A stretch of 64,000 nt of DNA from contig BJHF01000001.1 in the NCBI GenBank assembly GCA_014191855.1, positions 1 through 64,000 on the forward strand, read 5' to 3'. Below the pieces are notes generated by a model. That model worked only from the letters and a program-made list of their open reading frames with translations. It had not been told where the DNA came from and did not search any database. Positions 20,121-28,751 of the stretch are shown piece after piece. This DNA comes from Deltaproteobacteria bacterium. GTDB lineage: Bacteria > Myxococcota_A > UBA796 > SXON01. Position 1 is the stretch's first letter. The number at the start of each line of letters is the position of its first letter. The translations under genes and the position numbers were made by a program.

Positions 20121-21467
20121 CTACCGTTTTGGGGGGCCGCTCCCCCCAGTTTCGCGGCTCGCCACATGCGCGAGGAACGCATCGGCTTCGCGGAGCCCCC
20201 GCTCGGCGGTGGCCTCGGTCGTCGGAGCGCCGGAGAGGAGGAGCAGCCGGGCCTCGATCGCGATGAGGATCGCGGCCCGATCGGGGCAGGCCCAGTCCTG
20301 GTTGTGGAGGGGTTGGTTGGCGGCGAGGACCTGCAACGCCTCGCCGTAGTGCCCCTCCCGCGCGAGGTGCCGCACCGCGGAATTCTGCAGTTGCTTGATG
20401 GCGTAGTAGCGAATTCCGCCTGGGTATTCGGCCAGCTCGGCGGCCAGCCTCGCCACCAGCGCGGGCGCCTCTGCGGCGGGAGCGGCGTTGAGGGCGGTCG
20501 CCGCGGCTTCCAGCCAGGGGAGGTGCTCCGGGTCGTCGGCGCCGAGGCGGGAGAGCGTGCCGATCGCGCGTGGGCCTGCAAAGCCGAGGGTGTCGATGGT
20601 GGAATCGCCGGTAACGAGCGAGCCGAGCTCCGCCGCGGTGTAGGGGGCCGTGGGGCGCGGCGGGAGCCGATCCAGTGTGGCCGCGGAGGGTTTTTCGCCT
20701 GACGCGACCGCATCGGCCGCCGCAGCGATCCCGCCGGCGGCCCGGGTGATCTCCTCGGCGGTCCAGTAGTCGAAGGGCTCGGTGGGCGTGAACGGGGAGA
20801 CGGTGTCGGCCCACGCCTGCACGAGGCGCACCCGCAGCGCATGACGCTCTTCGAAGCTCCCGAACGCGTCGAGCGAGAGGTCGTTCGGGGCAACGACGCG
20901 GCGGGCGTCGGCGGCGAGGGCGCTCGCATCCGATCGCACATCCTCGCCCTTCCCGTCGCGCACCACCAGGCTCACCCAGCGGGCTCGGAGGGGGGCGATG
21001 GTGCCGGGCGAAGGGGAGGGTTCAACGCCGGTAGCGACGGCACGGCACAGGCCGGCGTCGCGCTCGGCGGCGGCCACGAGCGCCTCGCGAATCGGCGGGC
21101 CGGTCGTTCCTGAGAGGTGCAGCGCTCGCATGGAGGCGGCGCTCTCGTCGTAGCGGGCGGCGCAGGCAGCCCAGTCGCCCTGCATCGCGGCCCAGCGCGC
21201 ACGATCGCGGCCGAGGATCGCGAGGTGACCGACCACCCGCATCCGCACGTCATCCCAGCTTGCCTCGCCATACGCCCGGGGCGAGTCCTGAAGGCCGCTC
21301 AGCCGGCTCCACAGCGGATCATCGGCCGGAATCGCGAGCGGAGGTGGCTCCTTTCCCGCCGGACGGTCGTGGCTTCCCGGCCCATTCGCTGTCGCGGGGC
21401 GCGCCGGCGGGGGGGCGTCGCAACCAGCGCACAACAGCAGGAGCATCAAGGGCACCGCAGCGCGCAT
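20121..21467 (-). CDS. Lipoprotein of unknown function, helical
   Basis: 448 residues with a lipobox at Cys16 (LCAGC) and a Pro/Ala/Gly-rich linker. The rest is Ala-rich and mostly helical, with TPR-like character (WAACAARYDESAASMRAL, IRYYAIKQLQNSAVRHLAREGHYGEALQVLAA). No recognised enzyme motif. The ATG at 21467 is 23 bp from the ATG of the divergent sulfatase-like gene, and both share one -10 region. Confidence 0.6.
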   Translation of the reverse strand: MRAAVPLMLLLLCAGCDAPPPARPATANGPGSHDRPAGKEPPPLAIPADDPLWSRLSGLQDSPRAYGEASWDDVRMRVVGHLAILGRDRARWAAMQGDWAACAARYDESAASMRALHLSGTTGPPIREALVAAAERDAGLCRAVATGVEPSPSPGTIAPLRARWVSLVVRDGKGEDVRSDASALAADARRVVAPNDLSLDAFGSFEERHALRVRLVQAWADTVSPFTPTEPFDYWTAEEITRAAGGIAAAADAVASGEKPSAATLDRLPPRPTAPYTAAELGSLVTGDSTIDTLGFAGPRAIGTLSRLGADDPEHLPWLEAAATALNAAPAAEAPALVARLAAELAEYPGGIRYYAIKQLQNSAVRHLAREGHYGEALQVLAANQPLHNQDWACPDRAAILIAIEARLLLLSGAPTTEATAERGLREADAFLAHVASRETGGSGPPKR

Positions 21468-21473
21468 GGCGTC

Positions 21474-21480
21474 TATGCTA
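21474..21480. promoter_or_regulatory. Overlapping divergent -10 elements (bidirectional promoter)
   Basis: TATGCTA reads TATGCT on the plus strand (11 nt before ATG 21491) and TAGCAT on the minus strand (7 nt before the divergent ATG 21467). The two hexamers are offset by a single base pair, so both genes appear to be transcribed from one opened region. Confidence 0.55.
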
Positions 21481-21490
21481 ACCTCGGCGG

Positions 21491-22945
21491 ATGTTGTTGT
21501 TGATCGCGGCGCTTGGCTGCCCCGACGCGCCGAAGGATGCGGCGCCGTTGGGCTCGGAGCCGGGCGAAGCGGGCCGGCGCAAGCCCGGAAGGCCCGGGAA
21601 GGGCGGCCCCCGGCCACCCCACGGCGGTCCGGCAGCGCCGCTGCCTGCCGACCCCGCCACGTTCACGGCCGGTGGGTCCGGGGGACCGAACATCCTGTGG
21701 GTCACGCTCGATACCGTCTCCGCGGAGCACCTGGCGCCCTGGGGAGGTCGGGTGCCGCTCCCCACGCTGGAAGGGCTCGGGGCCGTGAGGGTGAAACAGG
21801 CGTTCTCGAACTTCCCGGAAACGGCGCTCTCCCACTGGTCGATGTTCACCGGGGTGCTGCCGGAGGTGCACGGCAACGTCGGCGCTCAGGGTTCCAGCCG
21901 ATATTCGGGGCCTTCCATGGCCGAGATCGCCAACGCGCGCGGCTACGCCACTGGCGCCTTCATCGGCGGGATGACCCTGCGTGACGCGTGGTGCGGCCTG
22001 AGCCGCGGCTTCGATTTGTACAACGATGCGATGATCCCCCCGCGCGAGGTCCAGGTCGGCGCGCCCCAGGTGATCAGCGCCGTGAACACCTGGATCTCCG
22101 CCCAGAAAGGCCCGTGGTTCGCCTTCGTGCACCTCTTCGACGCCCACGTTCCCTACGCCCCTGCGAACGGCGCCCGCTTCGATGGTGACTATGCCGGTAC
22201 CCTGGACGGAAAAGAAGCCTCCCTCGCCCCCTATCGTGACCACGGCGCGGCCATCGATCCCCGCGACCTCGCCCACGTCGAAGCGCTCTACGACGCGGAG
22301 ATCGCTGAGCTCGACGCCGCGCTGTCGCCGCTGTTTCGCCAGCTTCATGGCGATGAGATCGTCATCGTCACCGCCGATCACGGCGAGTCCTTCGCCCACG
22401 ACTACCTGTTCAACCATCGTGCCGTGCTCTGGGACGACGTACTCCACGTGCCCCTGTACGTGAAAGCGCCGGGTTTGAAGCCGCAGTCCGTCGACGGCAT
22501 GCTGAGCCTCCTGGACCTCGCCCCCACCGTCGTTGACCTCGCGGGCTGGGGGGCCACGGCGCCTTTCCAGGGACAGTCCCGCGTGCCGCTCCTGCGCGGC
22601 CTTGGCGGCGGGGCAACAAGCTTTTGGGCGCGCACAGACCCCTGGGTGCCGCTGCTCCCCGGTGAGCCCGGCGCCCGATTTGCAGAGCGCACCCCCACGG
22701 CCAAGCGCATCCGCGAAGCCGACGGGAGCGCCTGCGCCTACGACCTGGCCGCCGACCCCGAAGAGCTGCGCGGGGGGTGTGACATTCCGGGGGTTGACGC
22801 CGCATGGGAAGGCTACAACGCCGCGATCACCGCGATGGCGCCCTATCAACGAGCCGAGGGGCCGACGCGGGTCAAGGATCGGCTCACGCCCACCGAGCTG
22901 TTGGAGGGTCTTGGGTATGTGGATCACGCGGCGAAGAAAGAGTAG
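21491..22945 (+). CDS. Sulfatase-family lipoprotein lacking the formylglycine motif
   Basis: 484 residues. The lipobox is ALGC with Cys10, followed by a basic Pro/Gly-rich linker. The alkaline-phosphatase/sulfatase fold is shown by NILWVTLDTVSAEHL (metal Asp), FHLFDAHVPYAP-like sequence in the middle, and VTADHGESFAHD. At the position where sulfatases have C/S-x-P-x-R, this protein has TALSHWSMFTG, so no formylglycine site is present. It is more likely a phosphodiesterase/phosphoglycerol transferase-type or non-sulfate hydrolase. A catalase-like gene follows after nine bases. Confidence 0.75.
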   Translation: MLLLIAALGCPDAPKDAAPLGSEPGEAGRRKPGRPGKGGPRPPHGGPAAPLPADPATFTAGGSGGPNILWVTLDTVSAEHLAPWGGRVPLPTLEGLGAVRVKQAFSNFPETALSHWSMFTGVLPEVHGNVGAQGSSRYSGPSMAEIANARGYATGAFIGGMTLRDAWCGLSRGFDLYNDAMIPPREVQVGAPQVISAVNTWISAQKGPWFAFVHLFDAHVPYAPANGARFDGDYAGTLDGKEASLAPYRDHGAAIDPRDLAHVEALYDAEIAELDAALSPLFRQLHGDEIVIVTADHGESFAHDYLFNHRAVLWDDVLHVPLYVKAPGLKPQSVDGMLSLLDLAPTVVDLAGWGATAPFQGQSRVPLLRGLGGGATSFWARTDPWVPLLPGEPGARFAERTPTAKRIREADGSACAYDLAADPEELRGGCDIPGVDAAWEGYNAAITAMAPYQRAEGPTRVKDRLTPTELLEGLGYVDHAAKKE

Positions 22946-22954
22946 GAAAATCCG

Positions 22955-23959
22955 ATGTACGGCACCGACTGGACTGAGAACGTCGCCCCCGACGAAGCCG
23001 CGCGCTTCGAGCTCATCGCGAAGAAGCTGGCCGCCTTGCAGGCGAACCGGAACGAGAAGTACGGCGAGCGCGGTCGCGCGCTCCACCGCCAGGCGATCGC
23101 CGGAGTTCAAGCCCGCTTTGTCGTGCGTCCCGACCTCGCGGACGTGCTCCCCATCGCGCTGCATGTCGGCCCCTTCCAGCCCGGTGCCGCCTACGATGCA
23201 TTCGTGCGCTTCAGCAACGGGGGCTGGGATCGGCCGCGCAAGGACACGCCGGACGTTCGCGCCGTCGCCATCAAGCTCCTCGGCGTCACCGGCCCGAAGT
23301 GCCTTGGCTCCGCGGACACCCAGGACTTCCTCCTCAACCACACCCGGGCTCGCACGCCGCGCACCCCCGAGGAATTCGCGGCGTTGATCGAGGCTGCGGC
23401 TCCGGGCGGCACGCTGGGCACCATCTGGCGGCTCATCCAGGCGGTTGGTGTGGGCCGGGCGCTCGCGATGGTGAAGGGCACGCTCGATGGGTTCAAGGTG
23501 CCGTTCTCCAGCTTCGCCAGCGGCACCTTCTGGTCGATGTCTCCGTTCCAGCTCGGCCCGAGCGCCGCGATGTTCTCGCTTGCTGGCGTGGAAAACGCGG
23601 AGTCGCGACCCGGCGGCCTGACGGCGGACCTGGCCTCGCGGCTCAAGGAGGGCGCCGCGTTCAGCTTTCGCGTGCAGCTCTACGAGAACGCCACCGCCAC
23701 GCCCATCGAAGATCCGACCGTGGTGTGGGAAACTCCGTTCATCGAGGTGGCCCGCCTTGAGATCCCGCCCACGGAGCTGACCGCGCCCGAGTCTGTGGAA
23801 ACCGCCAACTACATCGAGAACCTGAGCTTCGACCCCTGGCACGCGGTGGAGGCGCTCCGGCCGCTCGGCGCGTTCAACCGCGCACGAAAGGTCGCATACT
23901 ACGCCGGTAGCGTGCAGCACCGCGAGGTGATCCCCGACGACGAGGTGCGGCCCAGGTGA
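22955..23959 (+). CDS. Catalase-related heme protein
   Basis: 334 residues with an AGGAAAA Shine-Dalgarno. The catalase fold is indicated by ALHRQAIAGVQARF (distal His region), AFVRFSNGG, DVRAVAIKLLGV, DTQDFLLNH and the late signature FDPWHAVEALRPLGAFNRAR. It is shorter than true catalases (about 480 residues or more) and I do not see the canonical proximal heme-Tyr motif. It fits the small catalase-like group that can act as organic peroxidases or lipid-hydroperoxide enzymes. It has no signal peptide, so it is cytoplasmic. Confidence 0.75.
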   Translation: MYGTDWTENVAPDEAARFELIAKKLAALQANRNEKYGERGRALHRQAIAGVQARFVVRPDLADVLPIALHVGPFQPGAAYDAFVRFSNGGWDRPRKDTPDVRAVAIKLLGVTGPKCLGSADTQDFLLNHTRARTPRTPEEFAALIEAAAPGGTLGTIWRLIQAVGVGRALAMVKGTLDGFKVPFSSFASGTFWSMSPFQLGPSAAMFSLAGVENAESRPGGLTADLASRLKEGAAFSFRVQLYENATATPIEDPTVVWETPFIEVARLEIPPTELTAPESVETANYIENLSFDPWHAVEALRPLGAFNRARKVAYYAGSVQHREVIPDDEVRPR

Positions 23960-23960
23960 A

Positions 23961-23966
23961 TACGCT
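23961..23966 (+). promoter_or_regulatory. -10 element of a probable leaderless promoter
   Basis: TACGCT overlaps the gap after the catalase-like gene and ends 6 nt before ATG 23973. No Shine-Dalgarno sequence is present. Confidence 0.45.
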
Positions 23967-23972
23967 CTCCCG

Positions 23973-25514
23973 ATGCGCGTGGTCCTGCTCCAAACGTCCC
24001 CCTGGCGCCCGGACATGCCCGCGCTCGGGCTGCCGTACATCCAGGCCGCGCTGCGGGAGGCCGGCGTTCCGACGGTGCTTCGCGATCTGAACTTTGTGCT
24101 CTACGAACAGGTGAACCCCACCCGCCGCCCCTGGTGGGAGCCTTCGCACCACTACGTCTGGCACGGCTCGCCCCAGCTCGACGAATGGCTCAGCGAGATC
24201 GAGCCCTTCGTGGACCGGTGGGTGTCCGCCTCGCTGGCGAGCCCCGGCCCGGTGCTGGTGGGGATTACGATGCTGGCCACCCAAAAGCGCTTCGGCTTGT
24301 GGCTCGCCGAACGGGTGAAACACCTGCGTCCCGACGCGCAGGTCGTGGTCGGCGGGCCCCAGTGTTTTGTTCAATACGAGCCCGCGGAGATCTGCGCCCA
24401 CCCTGCTGTCGATCACGTCGTCGTCGGCGAGGGCGAGTATGCCATCGTCGATCTGGTGCGCTGGCTTGGCGCGGGCGCGGAAGGGCCGCCGCCCGCCGGG
24501 GTGATGTCCAAGCGGGAAGGTGTCGTCTTGTCCGGCGAGCCGCGGCCGCTCGACAAGGACATCGACCAGCTCCCGCTGCCGGACTACACGGGCTTGCCCT
24601 TGCGAACCTACACCGACGCCGGGCGGCTCCCGCTGTTCACCTCCCGCGGCTGTGTACGCAAGTGTGTGTTCTGCATCGAGCAGCGGATCTGGGAGCGCTT
24701 CCGCTATCGTTCGGCGGCGAATGTTTTTGCCGAAATCGAGCGGGGTGTGCGTTTGTGGGGCGCCGAGCGCTTCGAGATCAATGACAGCCTCTTCAACGGG
24801 CACATGCGCATCCTGGAAGAGCTGTGCGATCTCATCCTCGCATCCGGGCTGCGCTTGAGTTGGGGAGGACAGGGGGTAATTCGGGCCGAGATGTCCCCCC
24901 GGGTGTTGGCCAAGCTCAAGGCCGCCGGTTGCGGCTTTGTCACCTACGGTTTTGAGTCCGCCAGCCAACGGGTGCTGGATGCGATGAAGAAGAACGTGGA
25001 CATGACGGTGGCGGCGCGCGTGATTCGTGACACCCACGAGGCCGGTATCGGCCAGAAGCTGAACCTGATGTTCGGTTTCCCCGGCGAAACCGAGGCCGAG
25101 TTCCAAGCCACGCTCGATTTTCTGGAGCAGAACGCGCGCTTCATCGACGAGGTGAACCCCTCCGATGCGTTCACCGCGATCATCCCCGGCACGGAGCTCT
25201 ACGAGCGCGCGGCCGAGTTCGGTGTCACCACCCTGCACAACTCCTGGTTCTGGGAGGCCGACGACGGGGCCAACAACTTCGCCGTCCGGCTCGACCGCTT
25301 CGAGCGCCTCTGCCGGCACGTCAAGCGCCTGGGCATCGCCTCCACCTATCGGCACGAGCGGGTCGTGAACCGGCACCAGGCGCTCGGGGACTGGGCGCTC
25401 TACAAGGAGCGGTTCGACGACGCGGAGCGGCACTATCGGGCCCATGCGGCGGAGATGGGGTTGCGGCCCGAGCAGGTGCCGAATTGGTCGCAAGCGCTGC
25501 GTGCGGCGCATTAG
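23973..25514 (+). CDS. B12-binding-domain radical SAM protein
   Basis: 513 residues. The N-terminal Rossmann-like region (VVLLQTSPWRPDMPALGLPY, VVVGGPQCF, VVVGEGEYA) is the cobalamin-binding-type domain. The radical SAM core has Cys227, Cys231 and Cys234 in SRGCVRKCVFC, the Gly-rich FGFPGETEAEF motif and the substrate-side FESASQRVLDAMKKN. Relatives methylate or rearrange unactivated carbons in hopanoid, tetrapyrrole or antibiotic pathways. The neighbours give no pathway, so the substrate is open. The cobalamin is inferred from domain order. Confidence 0.85.
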   Translation: MRVVLLQTSPWRPDMPALGLPYIQAALREAGVPTVLRDLNFVLYEQVNPTRRPWWEPSHHYVWHGSPQLDEWLSEIEPFVDRWVSASLASPGPVLVGITMLATQKRFGLWLAERVKHLRPDAQVVVGGPQCFVQYEPAEICAHPAVDHVVVGEGEYAIVDLVRWLGAGAEGPPPAGVMSKREGVVLSGEPRPLDKDIDQLPLPDYTGLPLRTYTDAGRLPLFTSRGCVRKCVFCIEQRIWERFRYRSAANVFAEIERGVRLWGAERFEINDSLFNGHMRILEELCDLILASGLRLSWGGQGVIRAEMSPRVLAKLKAAGCGFVTYGFESASQRVLDAMKKNVDMTVAARVIRDTHEAGIGQKLNLMFGFPGETEAEFQATLDFLEQNARFIDEVNPSDAFTAIIPGTELYERAAEFGVTTLHNSWFWEADDGANNFAVRLDRFERLCRHVKRLGIASTYRHERVVNRHQALGDWALYKERFDDAERHYRAHAAEMGLRPEQVPNWSQALRAAH

Positions 25515-25524
25515 AACGGCTCCC

Positions 25525-26463
25525 ATGGCCAGCTACGACATCATCGGGGACATTCACGGGCACGCGGCCGAGCTGCGCGGCCTCCTCACGCGGCTCGGGT
25601 ATCGGGACTCGCGCGGCGCCTGGCGCCACCCCGATCGTACGGTGATCTTCCTCGGTGATTTTGTGGACCGCGGGCCGGATCAGGTGGAGACGGTGAACCT
25701 CGTGCGCCGCATGGTAGACGCGGGCACGGCGCTCGCCGTGATGGGCAACCACGAGCTCAACGCGATCGCCTGGTTCACGCCCGATCCTGCGGCGCCGGGG
25801 GAGTACCTCCGACCGCGCGACGTGCCGGTGCTCGGCGCGAAGAACCGCCGTCAGCACGCGCAGTTTCTCGCCGAGGTCGAGCATGATCCGGGGCTGCACC
25901 GGGAGCTCATCGAGTGGTTCTTCACCCTCCCGCTCTGGCTTGACCTGCCGGACGTGCGGGTGGTGCACGCCTGCTGGCATCCAGAGCACGTCGCCTCCTT
26001 GATCCCCCAGCTTGCGCCCGGCACGCGCCTCACGCCTGAGCTGCTGGTGCGGGCCACGCACGCGGGTGAGCCCGACTTCGTAGCGGTGGAGTGCTTGACG
26101 AAGGGGGTCGAGACTCCGCTCCCGGAGGGCATCCGGGTGAAGGACGCCGAGCAGATTGAGCGTAGCGACACCAGAGTTCGGTGGTGGGATACGACTGCGA
26201 CCACCTTCCGAACCGGCGCGCATGCGCCCAAAGAAGTGCTGGACCGGCTGCCAGATGCGCCGCTCCCGCCGGGGCTGTGTCACGGATATGCCGACGAAAA
26301 ACCGTTGTTTGTCGGCCATTACTGGCTCCTCGGGTCACCGACCCTGCTGGCGCCGAACCTCGCCTGCGTAGACTTCAGCGCCGGTCGCGGTCACCCGCTC
26401 GTCGCCTACCGCTACTCGGGCGAGCCTGTGCTCGATCCCGCGAACTTCGTCGCTTCGCGCTGA
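25525..26463 (+). CDS. PPP-type metallophosphoesterase
   Basis: 312 residues. The metal motifs of the serine/threonine/Ap4A phosphatase group are all visible: DIHGH (residues 9-13), GDFVDRGPDQ, MGNHELN, HACWHP and GHYWLLG. The family removes phosphate from proteins or cleaves diadenosine polyphosphates (PrpE/ApaH-like). The start ATG lies ten bases after the radical SAM stop. Its placement is compatible with co-transcription, but a functional link is not evident. Confidence 0.85.
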   Translation: MASYDIIGDIHGHAAELRGLLTRLGYRDSRGAWRHPDRTVIFLGDFVDRGPDQVETVNLVRRMVDAGTALAVMGNHELNAIAWFTPDPAAPGEYLRPRDVPVLGAKNRRQHAQFLAEVEHDPGLHRELIEWFFTLPLWLDLPDVRVVHACWHPEHVASLIPQLAPGTRLTPELLVRATHAGEPDFVAVECLTKGVETPLPEGIRVKDAEQIERSDTRVRWWDTTATTFRTGAHAPKEVLDRLPDAPLPPGLCHGYADEKPLFVGHYWLLGSPTLLAPNLACVDFSAGRGHPLVAYRYSGEPVLDPANFVASR

Positions 26464-26468
26464 AGCGG

Positions 26469-26474
26469 AATACT
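26469..26474 (+). promoter_or_regulatory. -10 element of a probable leaderless promoter
   Basis: AATACT ends 7 nt before ATG 26482, in the 18-base gap after the phosphatase gene. No Shine-Dalgarno sequence is present. Confidence 0.45.
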
Positions 26475-26481
26475 TCGGCGC

Positions 26482-27183
26482 ATGGCTGACTCCTCTGGCT
26501 CCCGCAAGGGGCTCCTCGGCTGCGGGCTCGTGTTCGCCGGCTCCTGCGTTCTCTGCTGCGGAGGTGGGGTTCTCGGCACCTACTTCGCGCCCGACATCCT
26601 CCTCTGGATGGCCACGGCCGACCACCCGATCGATGTGCCGGCGACCGCCTACGACGAGGCGAAGCAGGTCGAGGTCCGCGCCCGGCTCTACAAGGAGCTG
26701 GACGAAACCGGCGCGACGACGATCACCGCCGAGGACATCAACGTTCTGGCCGCCTCATCGGGGGACACGCGCGCCCACGTTGCGATGGTGGGTGACGAGC
26801 TGACCTTCGACCTTACAACCCCCGTGGAGCCCGGCGGGGACCAGCACATCAACGTGCACCTGCGCACCGCGTTCGTGATGGAAGGCGGCTGGTTCACGCA
26901 CCTCACCATGCCCGAGGCCACGCTCTCCGACTGGGATCTTGGACAGTACATGGTGGGCCAGGAGCTGGCGATGAACGCCAACCAGAGCCTGGCGCAGCAG
27001 CGCGCGAAGGATCCCGAGATGGATGCGCTGATCGCGGCCGTGGAGCGCATGGCCGTGGCGGACGGGACACTGCAGATCAAGATGGACCGTGCGAAGGTGG
27101 CGGGGGTGCTGGATCGATCCCCGGCGATGCGGGCGGCGCAGGGGGTCGAGGCGCCGATAGAGGAGGTTCCAGCTACGGAGTGA
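26482..27183 (+). CDS. Single-pass membrane protein of unknown function
   Basis: 233 residues. After a short polar N-terminus with a basic patch (SGSRKG), a Cys-rich hydrophobic segment (LLGCGLVFAGSCVLCCGGGVLG) forms one membrane helix; the rest should be periplasmic. The C-terminal body is acidic with a mixed alpha/beta look and contains LYKELDETGATTITAEDINVL. No family was recognised. The four cysteines in the membrane segment are unusual and could be lipidated or bind metal. Confidence 0.6.
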   Translation: MADSSGSRKGLLGCGLVFAGSCVLCCGGGVLGTYFAPDILLWMATADHPIDVPATAYDEAKQVEVRARLYKELDETGATTITAEDINVLAASSGDTRAHVAMVGDELTFDLTTPVEPGGDQHINVHLRTAFVMEGGWFTHLTMPEATLSDWDLGQYMVGQELAMNANQSLAQQRAKDPEMDALIAAVERMAVADGTLQIKMDRAKVAGVLDRSPAMRAAQGVEAPIEEVPATE

Positions 27184-27276
27184 GGGGGCGAAGGGCCACG
27201 TTGGGCGATGCCGGCGGCCTGTTCGCTGGGCACAGGCGTGGGTAGGATCGGCATCGCGGCGCGGCGGAGGCGGGCC

Positions 27277-28245
27277 TCAGCCCAACCCCAGGATCTTCGC
27301 CTCCTTCGCCCGCGTCAACGTCCGCGGCTGGTACCGCCCGTCGGCCTGGCGAGCCGGGTCCCCAACGAGGGAGCGCGCCCACGCCAACGTGTCCCGCGCC
27401 GTCTCCGCGAGGGGTCGCAACCGCAGCCCGGCCGCCACCGCGCGCTCGTTTGGCGTCGCCATCATCCCCGCATGGGCCGTGTCGTCGCCCACCCAGAGCG
27501 GCAGCTCGCTCCACGGTGCAACGCCCTCGATCGGGCGCCGCCACGTCAGCCGGCCGCTGCCGCCGACCGCGTCCCCAATCGTCGCGAGGGCCTCCCCCAT
27601 CGTCGTTTGGTTGCCCACCGCGTTGAACGCGCCGGCCGGACCGTGTGTCGCCAATCGAACGAGCCAGGCCGCGAGGTCGCGCGCGTCGATCACCTGCACG
27701 GGCGCGCTCGCTGGGCCCGGCGCGAGCACATCCCCGCCTTCCGCGAGCCGAACTGGCCAGTGGGTGAAGCGCCCCGTGGGGTCGTGAGGGCCGCCGATCA
27801 GGCCCGGCCGAACGACGATTCCACCCGAAAAAGCCAGCACCCGCCGCTCGCAAGCCGCCTTGAGTGCGCCATAGTGCATCGCCACATCCTCGTTCGCCGG
27901 ATCGACCGGATCTGCCTGTGTTGCAGCCTCCTCCGAATTTGGCATGGAAAGGTCGGCGTATGCCGACACCGACGACACAAACACGTAACGACGCCAATCC
28001 AGAGCGAGCGACTGCGACACCACGCGAGGCACGAACCCGCAGGTGTCGATCACCGCGTCCCACCTCTCCGCAGGGAGCGCGCCCAATCCTCCACCGCGAT
28101 CCGCGTGAACGCGGCGAGCCTCCGGGAAGAGCTCCGGCTGCGTGAGGCCGCGGGTGAGCATGGTCACGGCGTGACCGGCCGCCAGCGCCGCTTCGACGAC
28201 GTGTCGTCCAAGGAAGACCGTGCCGCCGAGGATGAGGAGGTTCAT
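27277..28245 (-). CDS. NAD-dependent epimerase/dehydratase-like protein
   Basis: 322 residues of the extended SDR type: N-terminal LILGGTVFLGRHVVEAAL (GGxxFLG dinucleotide loop), YVFVSSVSAYAD, the Tyr-x-x-x-Lys pair in HYGALKAACE, and VRPGLIGGPHDPTGRF. It lacks motifs of a particular sugar epimerase and resembles the CSP41/UGE-like group that often acts on nucleotide sugars or has lost activity. It is convergent with the gene before it and diverges from the 28.4-kb cassette. Confidence 0.78.
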   Translation of the reverse strand: MNLLILGGTVFLGRHVVEAALAAGHAVTMLTRGLTQPELFPEARRVHADRGGGLGALPAERWDAVIDTCGFVPRVVSQSLALDWRRYVFVSSVSAYADLSMPNSEEAATQADPVDPANEDVAMHYGALKAACERRVLAFSGGIVVRPGLIGGPHDPTGRFTHWPVRLAEGGDVLAPGPASAPVQVIDARDLAAWLVRLATHGPAGAFNAVGNQTTMGEALATIGDAVGGSGRLTWRRPIEGVAPWSELPLWVGDDTAHAGMMATPNERAVAAGLRLRPLAETARDTLAWARSLVGDPARQADGRYQPRTLTRAKEAKILGLG

Positions 28246-28287
28246 GGAGGGCAGGTAACCGGGCCGCAGCGGCCCACACCTATTTGC

Positions 28288-28317
28288 TTGACGTGCGCGC
28301 GCCGAGCGGAGTACAGT
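28288..28317 (+). promoter_or_regulatory. Sigma-70-type promoter of the 28.4-31.1 kb cassette
   Basis: TTGACG at 28288-28293 and TACAGT at 28312-28317 with 18-bp spacing. This is the best full -35/-10 match noticed in the window. It would give a leader of about 70 nt that contains the 14-bp repeats. Confidence 0.55.
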
Positions 28318-28344
28318 CCGTTGGGTGTCGTGCATCCCGCCGAT

Positions 28345-28386
28345 CCTTCCCTGGAGTTCCTTCCCTGGAGCTCCTTCCCTGGAGCT
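28345..28386 (+). repeat. 14-bp tandem repeat, 3 units, each carrying a Shine-Dalgarno-like GGAG
   Basis: Three head-to-tail copies of CCTTCCCTGGAGYT. The GGAG of the last copy (28381-28384) sits 8 nt before ATG 28393 and is the probable ribosome binding site. The other two copies place extra GGAG sequences 14 and 28 bases further upstream. Confidence 0.85.
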
Positions 28387-28392
28387 CCGAAC

Positions 28393-28749
28393 ATGGCCAG
28401 TCCCTTCAACCTCACCGGCGGCCCCGTCCGCGTAACGGCTCCGACCGTCCAGCCTCTCGCCGCCGCGATCGATCTTGGCGAGTATCCCGAGATCAACGCC
28501 GTGCTCAACGCGTTGGAGATCGTCGGCGGTGGGAGCGCCACCGTGCGCATCCTCACCTCCACGCAGAATCGGAACGAGTCGGGTTGGGTCGTGGCCCTGA
28601 CGTTCTCGGCGATCTCGCAGCCGAACTCGCTGGAGCTGAAGCAAACGTTGTCGTTCCTTCGGTACATCCGCTGGGAGGTCAGCGCGCTCACCGGCAGCTC
28701 TCCCGCCCTCACGTTCGCGATCGAGGGCGTGGCGAAGGGTCGGGACTGA
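28393..28749 (+). CDS. Small protein of unknown function, first gene of an accessory cassette
   Basis: 118 residues, no signal peptide and no Cys. It looks like a compact beta-rich protein (VRVTAPTVQPLAAAIDLG, SATVRILTSTQNRNESG, WVVALTFSAIS, SALTFAIEG-like strands). The start is fixed by GGAG 8 nt upstream. The next gene starts two bases after its stop, so both are surely co-transcribed from the promoter at 28288. I do not recognise the family. A carrier, pilot or structural subunit for the following Cys-rich protein is possible but unproven. Confidence 0.65.
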   Translation: MASPFNLTGGPVRVTAPTVQPLAAAIDLGEYPEINAVLNALEIVGGGSATVRILTSTQNRNESGWVVALTFSAISQPNSLELKQTLSFLRYIRWEVSALTGSSPALTFAIEGVAKGRD

Positions 28750-28751
28750 CG

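Noticed and set aside
21473-24040. An 855-codon minus-strand open frame over the sulfatase and catalase-like genes
   Set aside because: Antisense to two genes with recognisable motifs; composition is that of a shadow frame.
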